This document shows positions 36,848-44,389 of a stretch of 64,000 bases of DNA, piece after piece. Under the pieces are notes generated by a model. It searched no databases. It saw only the letters and a list, made by a program, of their open reading frames with translations, and was not told the origin of the DNA. Position numbers and translations under genes: made by a program. Origin of the DNA: Thiohalomonas sp963783235 (GTDB lineage: Bacteria; Pseudomonadota; Gammaproteobacteria; Thiohalomonadales; Thiohalomonadaceae); assembly GCA_963783235.1 (NCBI GenBank), contig CAWAMN010000002.1, positions 372,001-436,000 of the forward strand, in the 5' to 3' direction. How positions within the stretch are numbered: the first letter of the stretch is position 1; every line of letters starts with the position of its first letter.

Positions 36848-37933
36848 ATGCTGTTCGAGTCCATTCGAGTCGGAGCGCTGGAGCTGCCCAACCGCATTGT
36901 CATGGCGCCGATGACCCGCAATCGCGCGAATCACGAAGACAATCGGCCCAACGCCCTGATGGCGACCTACTATCGCCAGCGCGCCGGTGCCGGCCTGATC
37001 ATCAGCGAGGGCACGCCGGTCTCGCCGCAGGCGCCCGGCTATCTCTGGACCCCGGGAATGCATACCCCAGAACAGGTGGCCGGCTGGCGCGATGTGACCG
37101 CCGCTGTCCACGACGCTGGCGGGCGCATCTTCGCCCAGCTCTGGCATTGCGGGCGGGTCTCCCACCGAAGCCTGCAGCCGGGCGGGGAGGCACCTCTCGC
37201 CCCTACGGCAGGGCAGGCGGCGACCCAGCTCTTCGCCCTGGACGACAACGGCCAGCCCGCCACGCTTGCCGCCTCCGCGGCCCGGGCGATGAGTGAAAAT
37301 GACATCGAGGCGACCATCGCCGATTTCCGCCGCGCCACGGAGAACGCCCTGGCCGCCGGCTTCGACGGCGTGGAGATCCACGGCGCGAACGGCTACCTGC
37401 TCGACCAGTTCCTCAACAGCACCGTCAATCGCCGCGATGACCACTGGGGCGGCTCCCTGGAGAATCGCGCCCGATTCCCCCTCGCCGTGGTTGAGGCTGC
37501 CGCCGACGCGGCCGGTCCCGACCGCGTCGGTCTTCGCCTCTCGCCCCACGGCACCTTTAACGACATGGGGGAAGACCCGGAGACAGATCGCATGACGCTG
37601 CATCTTGCCGATGCCGCCAAACGACTCGGTATCGCCTACCTGCACTTCGTCGACCCGGCATTCAATGGGTATGCGGAAGGCGAGTCGCTGCTGAGTCAGG
37701 TCCGCGCTCGTTTCGGCGGCCCGGTGATCGCCTGCGGAGAAATGGACCGAGTCAAAGCCGAGCGCTATCTGCAGGAGGGCCTCGCCGATCTTATCGGCTT
37801 CGGCCGCGACTACATCGCCAACCCGGACCTGCCCGAACGCCTCGCCCGTAACGCAGCGCTTAACAAACCGAACCCGAATACCTTCTATGGTGGTGATGCC
37901 GAAGGCTATACGGATTATCCCGGCCTCGGCTGA
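36848..37933 (+). CDS. Old yellow enzyme / alkene reductase (NemA-like)
   Basis: 361 aa from the ATG after GAAGGAG. FMN-dependent ene-reductase that reduces activated double bonds with NAD(P)H. Motifs: IVMAPMTRNRA (FMN-binding), LWHCGRVSHRS, FDGVEIHGANGYLLDQFLNSTVNRRDD (His/Asn substrate site), IGFGRDYIANPDLPERL. Close to NemA. Stands alone between repeats. Confidence 0.92.
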   Translation: MLFESIRVGALELPNRIVMAPMTRNRANHEDNRPNALMATYYRQRAGAGLIISEGTPVSPQAPGYLWTPGMHTPEQVAGWRDVTAAVHDAGGRIFAQLWHCGRVSHRSLQPGGEAPLAPTAGQAATQLFALDDNGQPATLAASAARAMSENDIEATIADFRRATENALAAGFDGVEIHGANGYLLDQFLNSTVNRRDDHWGGSLENRARFPLAVVEAAADAAGPDRVGLRLSPHGTFNDMGEDPETDRMTLHLADAAKRLGIAYLHFVDPAFNGYAEGESLLSQVRARFGGPVIACGEMDRVKAERYLQEGLADLIGFGRDYIANPDLPERLARNAALNKPNPNTFYGGDAEGYTDYPGLG

Positions 37934-37975
37934 ATAGGTGCTCCTAAATGGTCTCCGCGCCGCAGGTTACGGATG

Positions 37976-38025
37976 CGTCCCTTCGGTTCCTTCTCGCTCG
38001 GAGAAGGTTAGGATGAGGGGAAGTG
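37976..38025. repeat. Partial copy of the palindromic repeat core
   Basis: CCTTCTCGCTCGGAGAAGG hairpin followed by TTAGGATGAGGGG, matching the internal hairpin of the 150-bp elements but without their ends. The rest of the 37934-38162 gap shows nothing else. Confidence 0.5.
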
Positions 38026-38162
38026 AGGGGTGCCAATGCAAACGGGCGCTCCATCGAAAGCCAACCCTTTATCGGCGTTAGGACCCGCACCTATAAGGCC
38101 TTTCTGTTGCATAGGCCAGAGAAAGAACTGAAACTATCCGAGTGAATCACAGGGAGAATGCA

Positions 38163-38324
38163 ATGGCCCGATATCTTTGCGACGTTTGCGGCTACATCTA
38201 TGACGAGGAGGCAGGCGATCCCGAGGGCGGCTTGGCTCCCGGCACCCGCTTCGAAGATATTCCCGACGACTGGGTCTGTCCCGATTGCGGCGCCACAAAG
38301 GCCTCGCTGGTGCTTATCGAATAG
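38163..38324 (+). CDS. Rubredoxin
   Basis: 53 aa from the ATG after GGGAGA. Both CxxCG knuckles are present (LCDVCGYIYDEE and WVCPDCGATKASL) with the usual aromatic residues. A one-iron electron carrier; reductase and partner are not in the window. HD-GYP gene follows after 12 bp. Confidence 0.96.
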   Translation: MARYLCDVCGYIYDEEAGDPEGGLAPGTRFEDIPDDWVCPDCGATKASLVLIE

Positions 38325-38336
38325 CGCCCAGCCCCG

Positions 38337-39365
38337 ATGAAGAAGCCCATCCCCGTCAATCAGCTCCAGATCGGCATGTATGTCATCCTGCCGCTCTCCT
38401 GGACCGAACACCCCTTTTTGCGAAACAGGTTCAAGATCAGCGCCGACAAGCAGATCGACGAAATGCGCGCACACGGCATCCGCGAGGTGCTGGTCGATTT
38501 CGACAAAAGCACATTCAGTGGGGGGAAAGAAAACCAGCCCCAGTCCGTTGAAGAGCTGGGGTACGTCAGCCACAACGACACTCCGGCCGATCCGAAAGAC
38601 GGGACACCACCGCCGAAATGGAATCCGGACAACCTGGTCAATCCGGAACTGATGCAGGCGATAAGGGATGAATCGCTTGAGAGCGTGGAAAAAGCTCGCG
38701 CCGTTTACCATCATACCCGCGACATGATGGAGCGGTTGCTTGAGGCGCCTACGGCGGATAACGTCCACGCCAGCAAGGAGGCGATACGCAGTGTCTCCGA
38801 TATGGTGCTATCCAATGGGGAGACCGCACGTGCCCTGCTGCGTATCACCTCTCACGACTTCTACACCTATACCCACTCTGTAAACGTCGGCTTTTCCAGC
38901 CTGATGCTCGCCAAGGCGCTGTTTCAGGGATCGAGTGGGCACGATCTACACGAATTGGCTGCCGGCTTCTTTCTTCATGATTTGGGGAAAGTCAAAGTGC
39001 ACCCGGCGATTATCAACAAACCGGCCAAGCTGACAGAAACCGAAATGCGGCGGATGCGCATCCACCCCTACCAAGGCTATAAAATCCTGCGCGACGCCGA
39101 CGCCCTCTCCGAAGAGTGTCGCATCATCGTGATGGAGCACCACGAACTGATGGACGGCAGCGGTTACCCCAAACGCATCGGCGGCGATCAGATTCACATC
39201 TATGGCCGCATCTGCTGCATCGCTGACGTTTTTGATGCACTGACGTCAGAGCGCTCCTACAAACAGGCCATGACGCCCTTCAACGCCCTCACACTGATGC
39301 GCGACAAAATGCCCAACCACTTCGACAAGCAGCTGTTCGCCGCTTTTGTCGGTTTGTTTCGGTAA
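38337..39365 (+). CDS. DUF3391 / HD-GYP cyclic di-GMP phosphodiesterase
   Basis: 342 aa. N-terminal DUF3391 (IPVNQLQIGMYVILPLSW) and C-terminal HD-GYP domain: THSVNVGFSSLMLAKAL, the metal pair in GFFLHDLGKVKVHP, then MEHHELMDGSGYPKRIGGDQIHIYGRI in which the signature reads HHE..DGSGYP. Expected to degrade cyclic di-GMP. Probably co-transcribed with rubredoxin. Confidence 0.92.
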   Translation: MKKPIPVNQLQIGMYVILPLSWTEHPFLRNRFKISADKQIDEMRAHGIREVLVDFDKSTFSGGKENQPQSVEELGYVSHNDTPADPKDGTPPPKWNPDNLVNPELMQAIRDESLESVEKARAVYHHTRDMMERLLEAPTADNVHASKEAIRSVSDMVLSNGETARALLRITSHDFYTYTHSVNVGFSSLMLAKALFQGSSGHDLHELAAGFFLHDLGKVKVHPAIINKPAKLTETEMRRMRIHPYQGYKILRDADALSEECRIIVMEHHELMDGSGYPKRIGGDQIHIYGRICCIADVFDALTSERSYKQAMTPFNALTLMRDKMPNHFDKQLFAAFVGLFR

Positions 39366-39395
39366 TAGCAGCCGTTCGACAATCTTCCGAATGCA

Positions 39396-39545
39396 CTAAC
39401 AGGCTGTTGAAAAAGGGTTTTGTCCCTTCTCCCTCAGGGAGAAGGCTAGGATGAGGGGGATCAAAAATCAGGCAGTTATCATACATTGAACCCCCTCACC
39501 CCCACCCTCTCCCGCTGGAGAGGGAATGTTTCAACAGCCTGCTAG
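39396..39545. repeat. ~150 bp palindromic repeat element (copy 3, inverted)
   Basis: Best copy: ends CTAACAGGCTGTTGAAA and, reversed, CTAGCAGGCTGTTGAAA (16 of 17 equal). Internal hairpins appear in the opposite order to copies at 7421 and 9657. It marks the left border of the integron region. Confidence 0.88.
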
Positions 39546-39653
39546 CAGAAGGCTAACGGGCTTCATCGTGAAATTTCCCTTTCCAATCCACGTCTGTTTT
39601 CTAGCACATGCAAGGCAGCGAATTGACTAGCAGCCAACGCAAAAGACAAGACC

Positions 39654-39797
39654 CTAAGGTCCTTTCTCATGCCTTAAATGGTTTTCGCTGTCCACGTAGT
39701 AGCTGGCCGCAAACCACACCGCAAGAGCCAAATACAGCGCGCCCACTGATTGGGCAGCAATTGCCAGCATGTACCTGATGATCTGCCGGACGCTCAT
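39654..39797 (-). CDS. Small one-helix membrane protein (distal cassette ORF)
   Basis: 47 aa starting MSVRQIIRYM, with one hydrophobic helix (AIAAQSVGALYLALAVWFAA) and a short charged tail. It starts 15 bp after the R' core of the attC at 39812, the normal spot for a cassette gene. Not recognised. The rest of 39546-39840 shows no other ORF. Confidence 0.45.
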   Translation of the reverse strand: MSVRQIIRYMLAIAAQSVGALYLALAVWFAASYYVDSENHLRHEKGP

Positions 39798-39811
39798 TGG
39801 TCATCTACGGA

Positions 39812-39870
39812 ACATAACGCCCGGGATCAGCCGCGCGCTTTAGCGCGTCGGCTGTATCCCATTGTTGGGC
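39812..39870 (-). other. attC site 1 (59 bp)
   Basis: Read on the minus strand: GCCCAAC ... GTTATGT at the ends, with arms ATGGGATACAGCCG / CGGCTGATCCC and inner hairpin GCGCTAAAGCGC. Overlaps the last codons and stop of higA. Confidence 0.82.
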
Positions 39871-40157
39871 TCTTCGAACTGCAGCCGCTCGACGTCGTCC
39901 AGGTTCACATGCATCCGCGCAGACCAAAGGTCATGCACGTCCTGCATGGCAAGCCAACTCTCCGCCGAACGGCCGAGGGCCTTAGAGAGCCGTAGCGCCA
40001 TCTCCGGGCTGATAGCGCTGCGCCCTTGCAGAACCCGCGCGACGGTGGAGGGCGAGACCTTGAGCTTCGCCGCGAGATGGCGCGCGCTCAGGCCGAACGG
40101 ATCGAGGTAGACCTCCCGGATGAATTCGCCCGGATGCGGGGGATTGTGCATAGCCAT
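39840..40157 (-). CDS. higA: HigA-type antitoxin (cassette gene)
   Basis: 105 aa. HTH of the HigA/VapI type: HPGEFIREVYLDPFGLSARHLAAKLKVSPSTVARVL and SPEMALRLSKALGRSAESW. Neutralises HigB and represses its own promoter. ATG overlaps the higB stop (TGATG). Its 3' end runs into attC 1. The partner toxin is broken. Confidence 0.9.
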   Translation of the reverse strand: MAMHNPPHPGEFIREVYLDPFGLSARHLAAKLKVSPSTVARVLQGRSAISPEMALRLSKALGRSAESWLAMQDVHDLWSARMHVNLDDVERLQFEEPNNGIQPTR

Positions 40158-40435
40158 CAGTGATAGTCCTCGTAATCCAAAACGTAGGCGTTGCCGTCGC
40201 GGAACTCGAAAGTCAAACGCCAGTTGCCGTTGACCCAGACCGACCACCGGTAGCTTTCGCTTCCCTTCAATGCGTGCAGACGGAAGCCTGGGATGTTCAT
40301 GTCGTCGATGACGGCGGCCGTATCGAGGGCCGCAAGCTGCATCCGTAGCCGCTTCGCATGCTGCGGCTGGATACCTGCGGTGCTGCCTTATTGGTAGAAG
40401 CGCCGGAGCCCCTTGTGACGGAACGACTTGATCAT
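40157..40435 (-). pseudogene. higB: HigB-type toxin with premature stop
   Basis: From the ATG at 40435 the frame reads MIKSFRHKGLRRFYQ, then TAA at 40390-40388, then in the same frame GSTAGIQPQHAKRLR and the complete HigB body WVNGNWRLTFEFRDGNAYVLDYEDYH. The usual residue at this position is a Thr/Ala-type codon. No frameshift is needed: a point mutation truncates the mRNA-cutting toxin after 15 residues. Restart at an internal ATG (40342, 61 aa) would lose the N-terminal helix. Confidence 0.85.
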
Positions 40436-40473
40436 GAGGCAAGTGTAGCGCGTTGCGCATTACGCAACAATCC

Positions 40474-40543
40474 GCCCAACACCCAAGCTCACCCGACGCG
40501 GGCCGAGAAGCGGCACGCGGTCGGGTGGAGCGCCGCGTTAGCG
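40474..40543. other. attC site 2 (70 bp)
   Basis: Ends GCCCAAC and GTTAGCG. Arms CACCCGACGCG and CGCGGTCGGGTG pair; central loop GGCCGAGAAGCGGCA. Separates the hig cassette from the next toxin-antitoxin cassette. Confidence 0.78.
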
Positions 40544-40588
40544 CCGTGTAGAATGAACCGGTAACAACGTGAGAGCGAGGTAGCCCCA

Positions 40589-40822
40589 ATGGCAGCAGCC
40601 GACCTTGAAACGATCCTCAACCAGGCGAAAAGCCTGTCCGAGCCCGACCGGGCCCGTTTGGCGCACGACCTGCTGGCGACCTTGGACGGACAACCCGATG
40701 CCGACGCAGCGACGGCTTGGGAGCAGGAGGTGAGACGTCGACTCGCGGAAGTGAGGAACGGAACCGCAAAGATGATTTCTCGCGAAGAACTTACCGAGCG
40801 GCTCAACAATCGCCTCAGGTAG
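40589..40822 (+). CDS. Addiction module antitoxin (TIGR02574-type)
   Basis: 77 aa. LSEPDRARLAHDLLATLDG and the charged C-terminus (WEQEVRRRLAEVRNGTAKMISREELTERL) match the 'putative addiction module component' family that precedes RelE/ParE toxins. Reads against the direction of the other cassettes. Toxin begins 6 bp downstream. Confidence 0.86.
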   Translation: MAAADLETILNQAKSLSEPDRARLAHDLLATLDGQPDADAATAWEQEVRRRLAEVRNGTAKMISREELTERLNNRLR

Positions 40823-40828
40823 GGAAGG

Positions 40829-41143
40829 ATGCCGACGCTGGAGATTCTCACTGAAGCAGCCGAAGAAGCGGAGGCGGCAGTTGATTGGTACGAGCGTGAG
40901 CAGCCAGATCTCGGCCGGCAATTCCGTGACGCACTGAACGCCGGTTTAGACCTCCTCGAAGAAGGAATCATGACCGGTTCTCCGTTGCCTGGGCCATTAG
41001 GCAACGAAGGAATCCGCCATCTCGTCCTTCGCCGGTTCCCGTACGACATCATTTTTGTCTCCCACCACAACTCGATTACTGTCCTTGCTTTTGCTCACCA
41101 CTCACGACGCCCTGGATATTGGCGAGATCGTTCTCAGCGCTAA
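40829..41143 (+). CDS. RelE/ParE-family toxin
   Basis: 104 aa. EAAEEAEAAVDWYEREQPDLGRQFRDALNAGLDLL and the C-terminal VLRRFPYDIIFVSHHNSITVLAFAHHSRRPGYW are typical of the ParE/RelE fold. Stop codon lies in GCGCTAAC, an attC-like core, 5 bp before the IS1182-type insertion. Confidence 0.9.
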   Translation: MPTLEILTEAAEEAEAAVDWYEREQPDLGRQFRDALNAGLDLLEEGIMTGSPLPGPLGNEGIRHLVLRRFPYDIIFVSHHNSITVLAFAHHSRRPGYWRDRSQR

Positions 41144-41148
41144 CGAGC

Positions 41149-42884
41149 TTGTAGAAAAAGCCTATCTCAGCAGCAAAGACACTGCATCGTTTTCAGACGC
41201 ACCCGTTTCATTTCTCTTGCACCTTATCGCATTCTCAGCATGGCCAATTGCTAATTCGTGCTCCAAAGGCACACCTGCCTTGTCCTTACACCCATTCCCA
41301 GCCATATCGATGGATCTTCAGCATATTGTGTAACATCAGCATCAATTTCCACTGTCCGTCCACCTTGCGTTTGCCCCTGAGGCTGAATCGCTTGATGCCG
41401 ATGGCATCGGTGATGTGGCCAAACACGGGTTCGACGGTGCCGAGGCGCTGACTGTAGATATGCCGCCCGCGTGGACTGTCTATCTTGCGCTTCATTCGCT
41501 CGATGACGCCGTCCTTTTGCGCCCGGGTGATATCCAGCGCCACGTTCACCTGACGAGGCGTCCGCTGATTTTCTCTCTTCAAGCAACGCTTTCGCATCGG
41601 GCAGTCGGCGCAGTCCTTCTCGTAGGCTTGAAACTGCATGAACAAGTGATGCCCGATGCGCGCCCGCTCCGCCTTGAGCCATAGTGCATGGCCGGCCGGG
41701 CAGCGGCAGGTCTTCTTATCTTTGTTGATGGTGAAATCGTCCTGAGTAAATCGCCCGCGCTCTTTGCGCCGGTTTCTCTCCGGCGGTTTCTTATAGTCTT
41801 TGAAGCGTGGGTCGCGGGCGCGAAACCCGGTGTCGGCGATGTAGCCGTCCACCTCGTTGGCGTGGAGGTACTCCAGCATTTCGCGGTTATGGTAGCCGGA
41901 GTCGGCGGTGATCTTGGTCTTGGTGATCCCGCTCTGGCCTTTGCGGCGCTTGGTGAATGTCTCGTTGACCCGTTCGAGTACCGGCTTGAGCAATCCGTGC
42001 TCCTGGCCCTGGCCGAAGGCCTCGGCGTGAACGACCACTTGGTGTTTGCTGTCCACTGCCGCCACACCGGTGTAGCCCTGGATGACGCCATGGCTGGTTT
42101 TCATCTTGGCGCTTTCATTGTCGGTGATGTTGCTCTTGACCTCGCGGCCACCGGCGCCGACTCGCGGCTTTTCGGTAGCGAGGAAGCCTTTGATCTTGCG
42201 TGAGGCCGCGCGCAGCTTCTTGATTTGTTCGCGCTCGCGCTGGTAGATGTCCGGCTGCTGTTCGGCTATGTCTTCCTCGCGGTGGCGCGCAATCATGCGA
42301 CGTACCGCGCGGTCTATCTTCTGGCGCTTCTTCTTGAGCTCCGCGTGGGTGCCGCTCCACTCTTTGGAAGCATTGGACGGGAGTTTGCAGCCATCGATGG
42401 CAAACATCTCTTTGCCAATCAATCCAAGCTCATCACACATCAGCACGACCTGCCCGAACAGCTCGGTGATTTCCTCGGGAGAGCGGGAGACGAAATCGGC
42501 TATCGTGGTGAAGTGGGGCTGAAGGTCAGCCGAAATGGCCATGAAGGTAATGTTGTCGCGGCAGAGTCGTTCAATCTGGCGGCTGCTGGTGATGCCTTTT
42601 GAATAGGCCAGGATGACTATCTTCAGCAGCAATCGTGGGTCATACGCGGGACGGCCATTATCGTCGTTGCGGTAGTGCTTATCGAAGCCAGCGAGGTCCA
42701 GCTCATGGTCGACAATATAGGAGAGAGAATACTCAAAACTGCCTGGCAGGATCTGTTGTTCGAAACAGACGGGAAGCATCTTCGCCTGTCCGTAATCGTA
42801 GTCCTTGTAGCGGGCCATCCTTCACTCCCCCGGGCAGCTTTCTATTTAACGTTATTTTACCTCGGTTAGGGGTTTTTCTACAGC
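41149..42884. mobile_element. IS1182-family insertion sequence
   Basis: Terminal inverted repeats TGTAGAAAAAGCC (41150) and, reversed, CTGTAGAAAAACC (42871-42883) flank one transposase gene. It landed just after the parE stop, apparently within that cassette's attC. No clear target duplication seen; borders approximate to a few bases. Confidence 0.8.
41286..42818 (-). CDS. IS1182-family transposase
   Basis: 510 aa, intact. N-terminal domain LPVCFEQQILPGSFEYSLSYIVDHELDL and DPRLLLKIVILAYSKGITSSRQIERLCRDNITFM; DDE residues in FAIDGCKLPSNAS, KITADSGYHNREML and the C-terminal EPVFGHITDAIGIKRF region; Cys-rich DCADCPMRKRC insert. Uninterrupted frame suggests recent insertion. Confidence 0.93.
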   Translation of the reverse strand: MARYKDYDYGQAKMLPVCFEQQILPGSFEYSLSYIVDHELDLAGFDKHYRNDDNGRPAYDPRLLLKIVILAYSKGITSSRQIERLCRDNITFMAISADLQPHFTTIADFVSRSPEEITELFGQVVLMCDELGLIGKEMFAIDGCKLPSNASKEWSGTHAELKKKRQKIDRAVRRMIARHREEDIAEQQPDIYQREREQIKKLRAASRKIKGFLATEKPRVGAGGREVKSNITDNESAKMKTSHGVIQGYTGVAAVDSKHQVVVHAEAFGQGQEHGLLKPVLERVNETFTKRRKGQSGITKTKITADSGYHNREMLEYLHANEVDGYIADTGFRARDPRFKDYKKPPERNRRKERGRFTQDDFTINKDKKTCRCPAGHALWLKAERARIGHHLFMQFQAYEKDCADCPMRKRCLKRENQRTPRQVNVALDITRAQKDGVIERMKRKIDSPRGRHIYSQRLGTVEPVFGHITDAIGIKRFSLRGKRKVDGQWKLMLMLHNMLKIHRYGWEWV

Positions 42885-42895
42885 CTCAACGGTCC

Positions 42896-42964
42896 CCATA
42901 ACCGGCAGGGACAAGCGGGGTGCCGCCCCGCTTGTCCCTGTCCGCGTTCATGGGATTGTTAGCT
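42896..42964 (-). other. attC site 3 (69 bp)
   Basis: Minus strand: core AGCTAAC, long perfect stem GGACAGGGACAAGCGGGG / CCCCGCTTGTCCCTGCC, then GTTATGG. The stop codon of the next gene lies in the core. Confidence 0.72.
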
Positions 42965-43273
42965 TTCACGGCGCTGAAACTCGGGCTCCGACACTCCCTT
43001 CCCGGTTCTGATTCGCTCGATAGTCGAGTGCAGGACACGGCTAGCACCCGGCGGAATATCATTCCCGTCAGGCAGAAGCCCTCCGACCGTTGGATCGTTA
43101 CGCCTCGAACTGTGACTCTCTCGAATCATTTTGCCGATCAGGTGATTATGGTGTTCTGGTCCGAGAATATTGAAGAGTATTGATACGAATTCACGGCGTA
43201 GTTCCCACACAACTTGGAAGTCATCGACTGACTCACCAGAACCGTCTTGCAGCACCCTGACCGCGGCTACCAA
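42959..43273 (-). CDS. Hypothetical integron cassette protein
   Basis: 104 aa from a TTG; the frame is open further upstream but offers no ATG or GTG. Contains DDFQVVWELRREFVSILFNILGPEHHNHLIGKMIRES, an amphipathic helical pattern I do not recognise. Ends in the core of attC 3. Function unknown. Confidence 0.5.
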   Translation of the reverse strand: MVAAVRVLQDGSGESVDDFQVVWELRREFVSILFNILGPEHHNHLIGKMIRESHSSRRNDPTVGGLLPDGNDIPPGASRVLHSTIERIRTGKGVSEPEFQRRES

Positions 43274-43342
43274 TGGGTCAAGCGCAGCATGGCGGAATCC
43301 GCGATAGGCCGGCGGCTTATCACTCCCGTGCTGGTCGGGTTG

Positions 43343-43609
43343 TTAGTTGGGCAAGTAGAATCGACCGATCTCAACCAATGCCGAGATGTTTCGGGCGCGG
43401 AGATTACGCTCGGTCGTCGCGGCGTTCCCGCTCGCTAGGCCATAGCTCGCTTCGGAAAGCTCCACAATCACTTTCTCCGCCCAAGAGCGCAGCTCGCGCA
43501 TCCACTCAGCTACAGCGAATTCCGACCTGCGGCCGAGGCGATAACTAATGACGGATGCGGCTATGGTTACGGCCACACCAACAGCAGCCACTACGACAGA
43601 CGGTTCCAA
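43343..43609 (-). CDS. Hypothetical membrane-anchored cassette protein
   Basis: 88 aa from a TTG with GAGGAG 8 nt upstream. One N-terminal membrane helix (VVVAAVGVAVTIAASVISYRLG), then a cytoplasmic helical domain (WMRELRSWAEKVIVELSEA) ending ALVEIGRFYLPN. The stop lies in GCCCAACTAAC, an attC-type core, although the matching partner arm to the left is unclear. Starts just after attC 4. Function unknown. Confidence 0.6.
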   Translation of the reverse strand: MEPSVVVAAVGVAVTIAASVISYRLGRRSEFAVAEWMRELRSWAEKVIVELSEASYGLASGNAATTERNLRARNISALVEIGRFYLPN

Positions 43610-43628
43610 GAAACTCTCCTCTCCGGAC

Positions 43629-43718
43629 AGCTAACGTTCGCCTTGACCGGCGCCGCCGAGAAACTTACTGCCGAACGCCACCGAGCTTTCCGGCGTCCGG
43701 TCGAAGGCGTGGTTAGGT
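43629..43718 (-). other. attC site 4 (90 bp)
   Basis: Minus strand: ACCTAAC ... GTTAGCT. Arms CGCCTTCGACCGG and CCGGTCAAGGCG pair, with an inner GGCG/CGCC stem. The clearest attC of the array. Confidence 0.85.
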
Positions 43719-43730
43719 CGACGCAGCAGC

Positions 43731-44018
43731 TCAGGCGCGCCGTTCATTGACAAAGAACCTCCAACATCCCAGGCAAGCTGCAACGAAACCAATAAAGTAA
43801 GAAAGCAGCATACCCAGGTAAAGGATGAGAGCCAGCCCCACGTCCCAGCTTTGCTCCCGTAGCGCCGCGTATGCATTGTAGGTGTAGCTGCCAAGGTGGA
43901 ACCCTACCCAAGTTAAAAGATACGGGACAACAGCTAGGACCGTACAGTAGATCAGGGAGGCGCCGACAGCAGTAAGTTCATGCCTTTCGATATGCTGTAA
44001 AAGGGCGCGATACAGCAC
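43731..44018 (-). CDS. Hypothetical multi-helix membrane cassette protein
   Basis: 95 aa if started at the GTG that overlaps the attC 5 core (MLYRALLQHIERHELTAVG). Two or three hydrophobic segments (ASLIYCTVLAVVPYLLTWVG and VGLALILYLGMLLSYFIGFV), then CLGCWRFFVNERRA. Not recognised. Followed by attC 4. Confidence 0.5.
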   Translation of the reverse strand: MLYRALLQHIERHELTAVGASLIYCTVLAVVPYLLTWVGFHLGSYTYNAYAALREQSWDVGLALILYLGMLLSYFIGFVAACLGCWRFFVNERRA

Positions 44019-44112
44019 GATAACGAAATGGCGTGTATCTGGCCTGCGCCGGCACGACGTCCCGCCGAAGGCCCTGCACCCTCGCGCGCAGGCGGGATAC
44101 ACGCTGTTGGAC
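44018..44112 (-). other. attC site 5 (95 bp)
   Basis: Minus strand: GTCCAAC ... GTTATCG. Arms GCGTGTATC and GATACACGC pair, then CGCCTGCGC with GCGCAGG. Nearest identified attC to the integrase. Confidence 0.8.
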
Positions 44113-44389
44113 TAAACCGCCCGGCAGGGCGCTTGGGCTAATGGGATTTGTATTCGGCGCGCGGGGGTCGATGTGCAGCCGATTGACTGCAGGAGTGCGA
44201 AAAAGGGAAGCAAAACGCCATCCGCAGCGCTGGGGTTCCGGATTGTCCATGGACGGTCGCGTCCTTTTCGGTGAGTTCCATTTGAGACCAATATCCCAAA
44301 CAGGCGCAGAGGCGTCAATTGCCGACGGCGGGGCGAGTAGGCTCGCACCGGCCCGTCGATGTGGCAATGCTCAAGGATACGTTCAGGAT

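Noticed and set aside
43250..43352. Sixth attC between the two orphan cassette genes
   Set aside because: One core (GTTGGGC at 43346) is good, but I could not find a matching RYYYAAC end with pairing arms; left uncalled.
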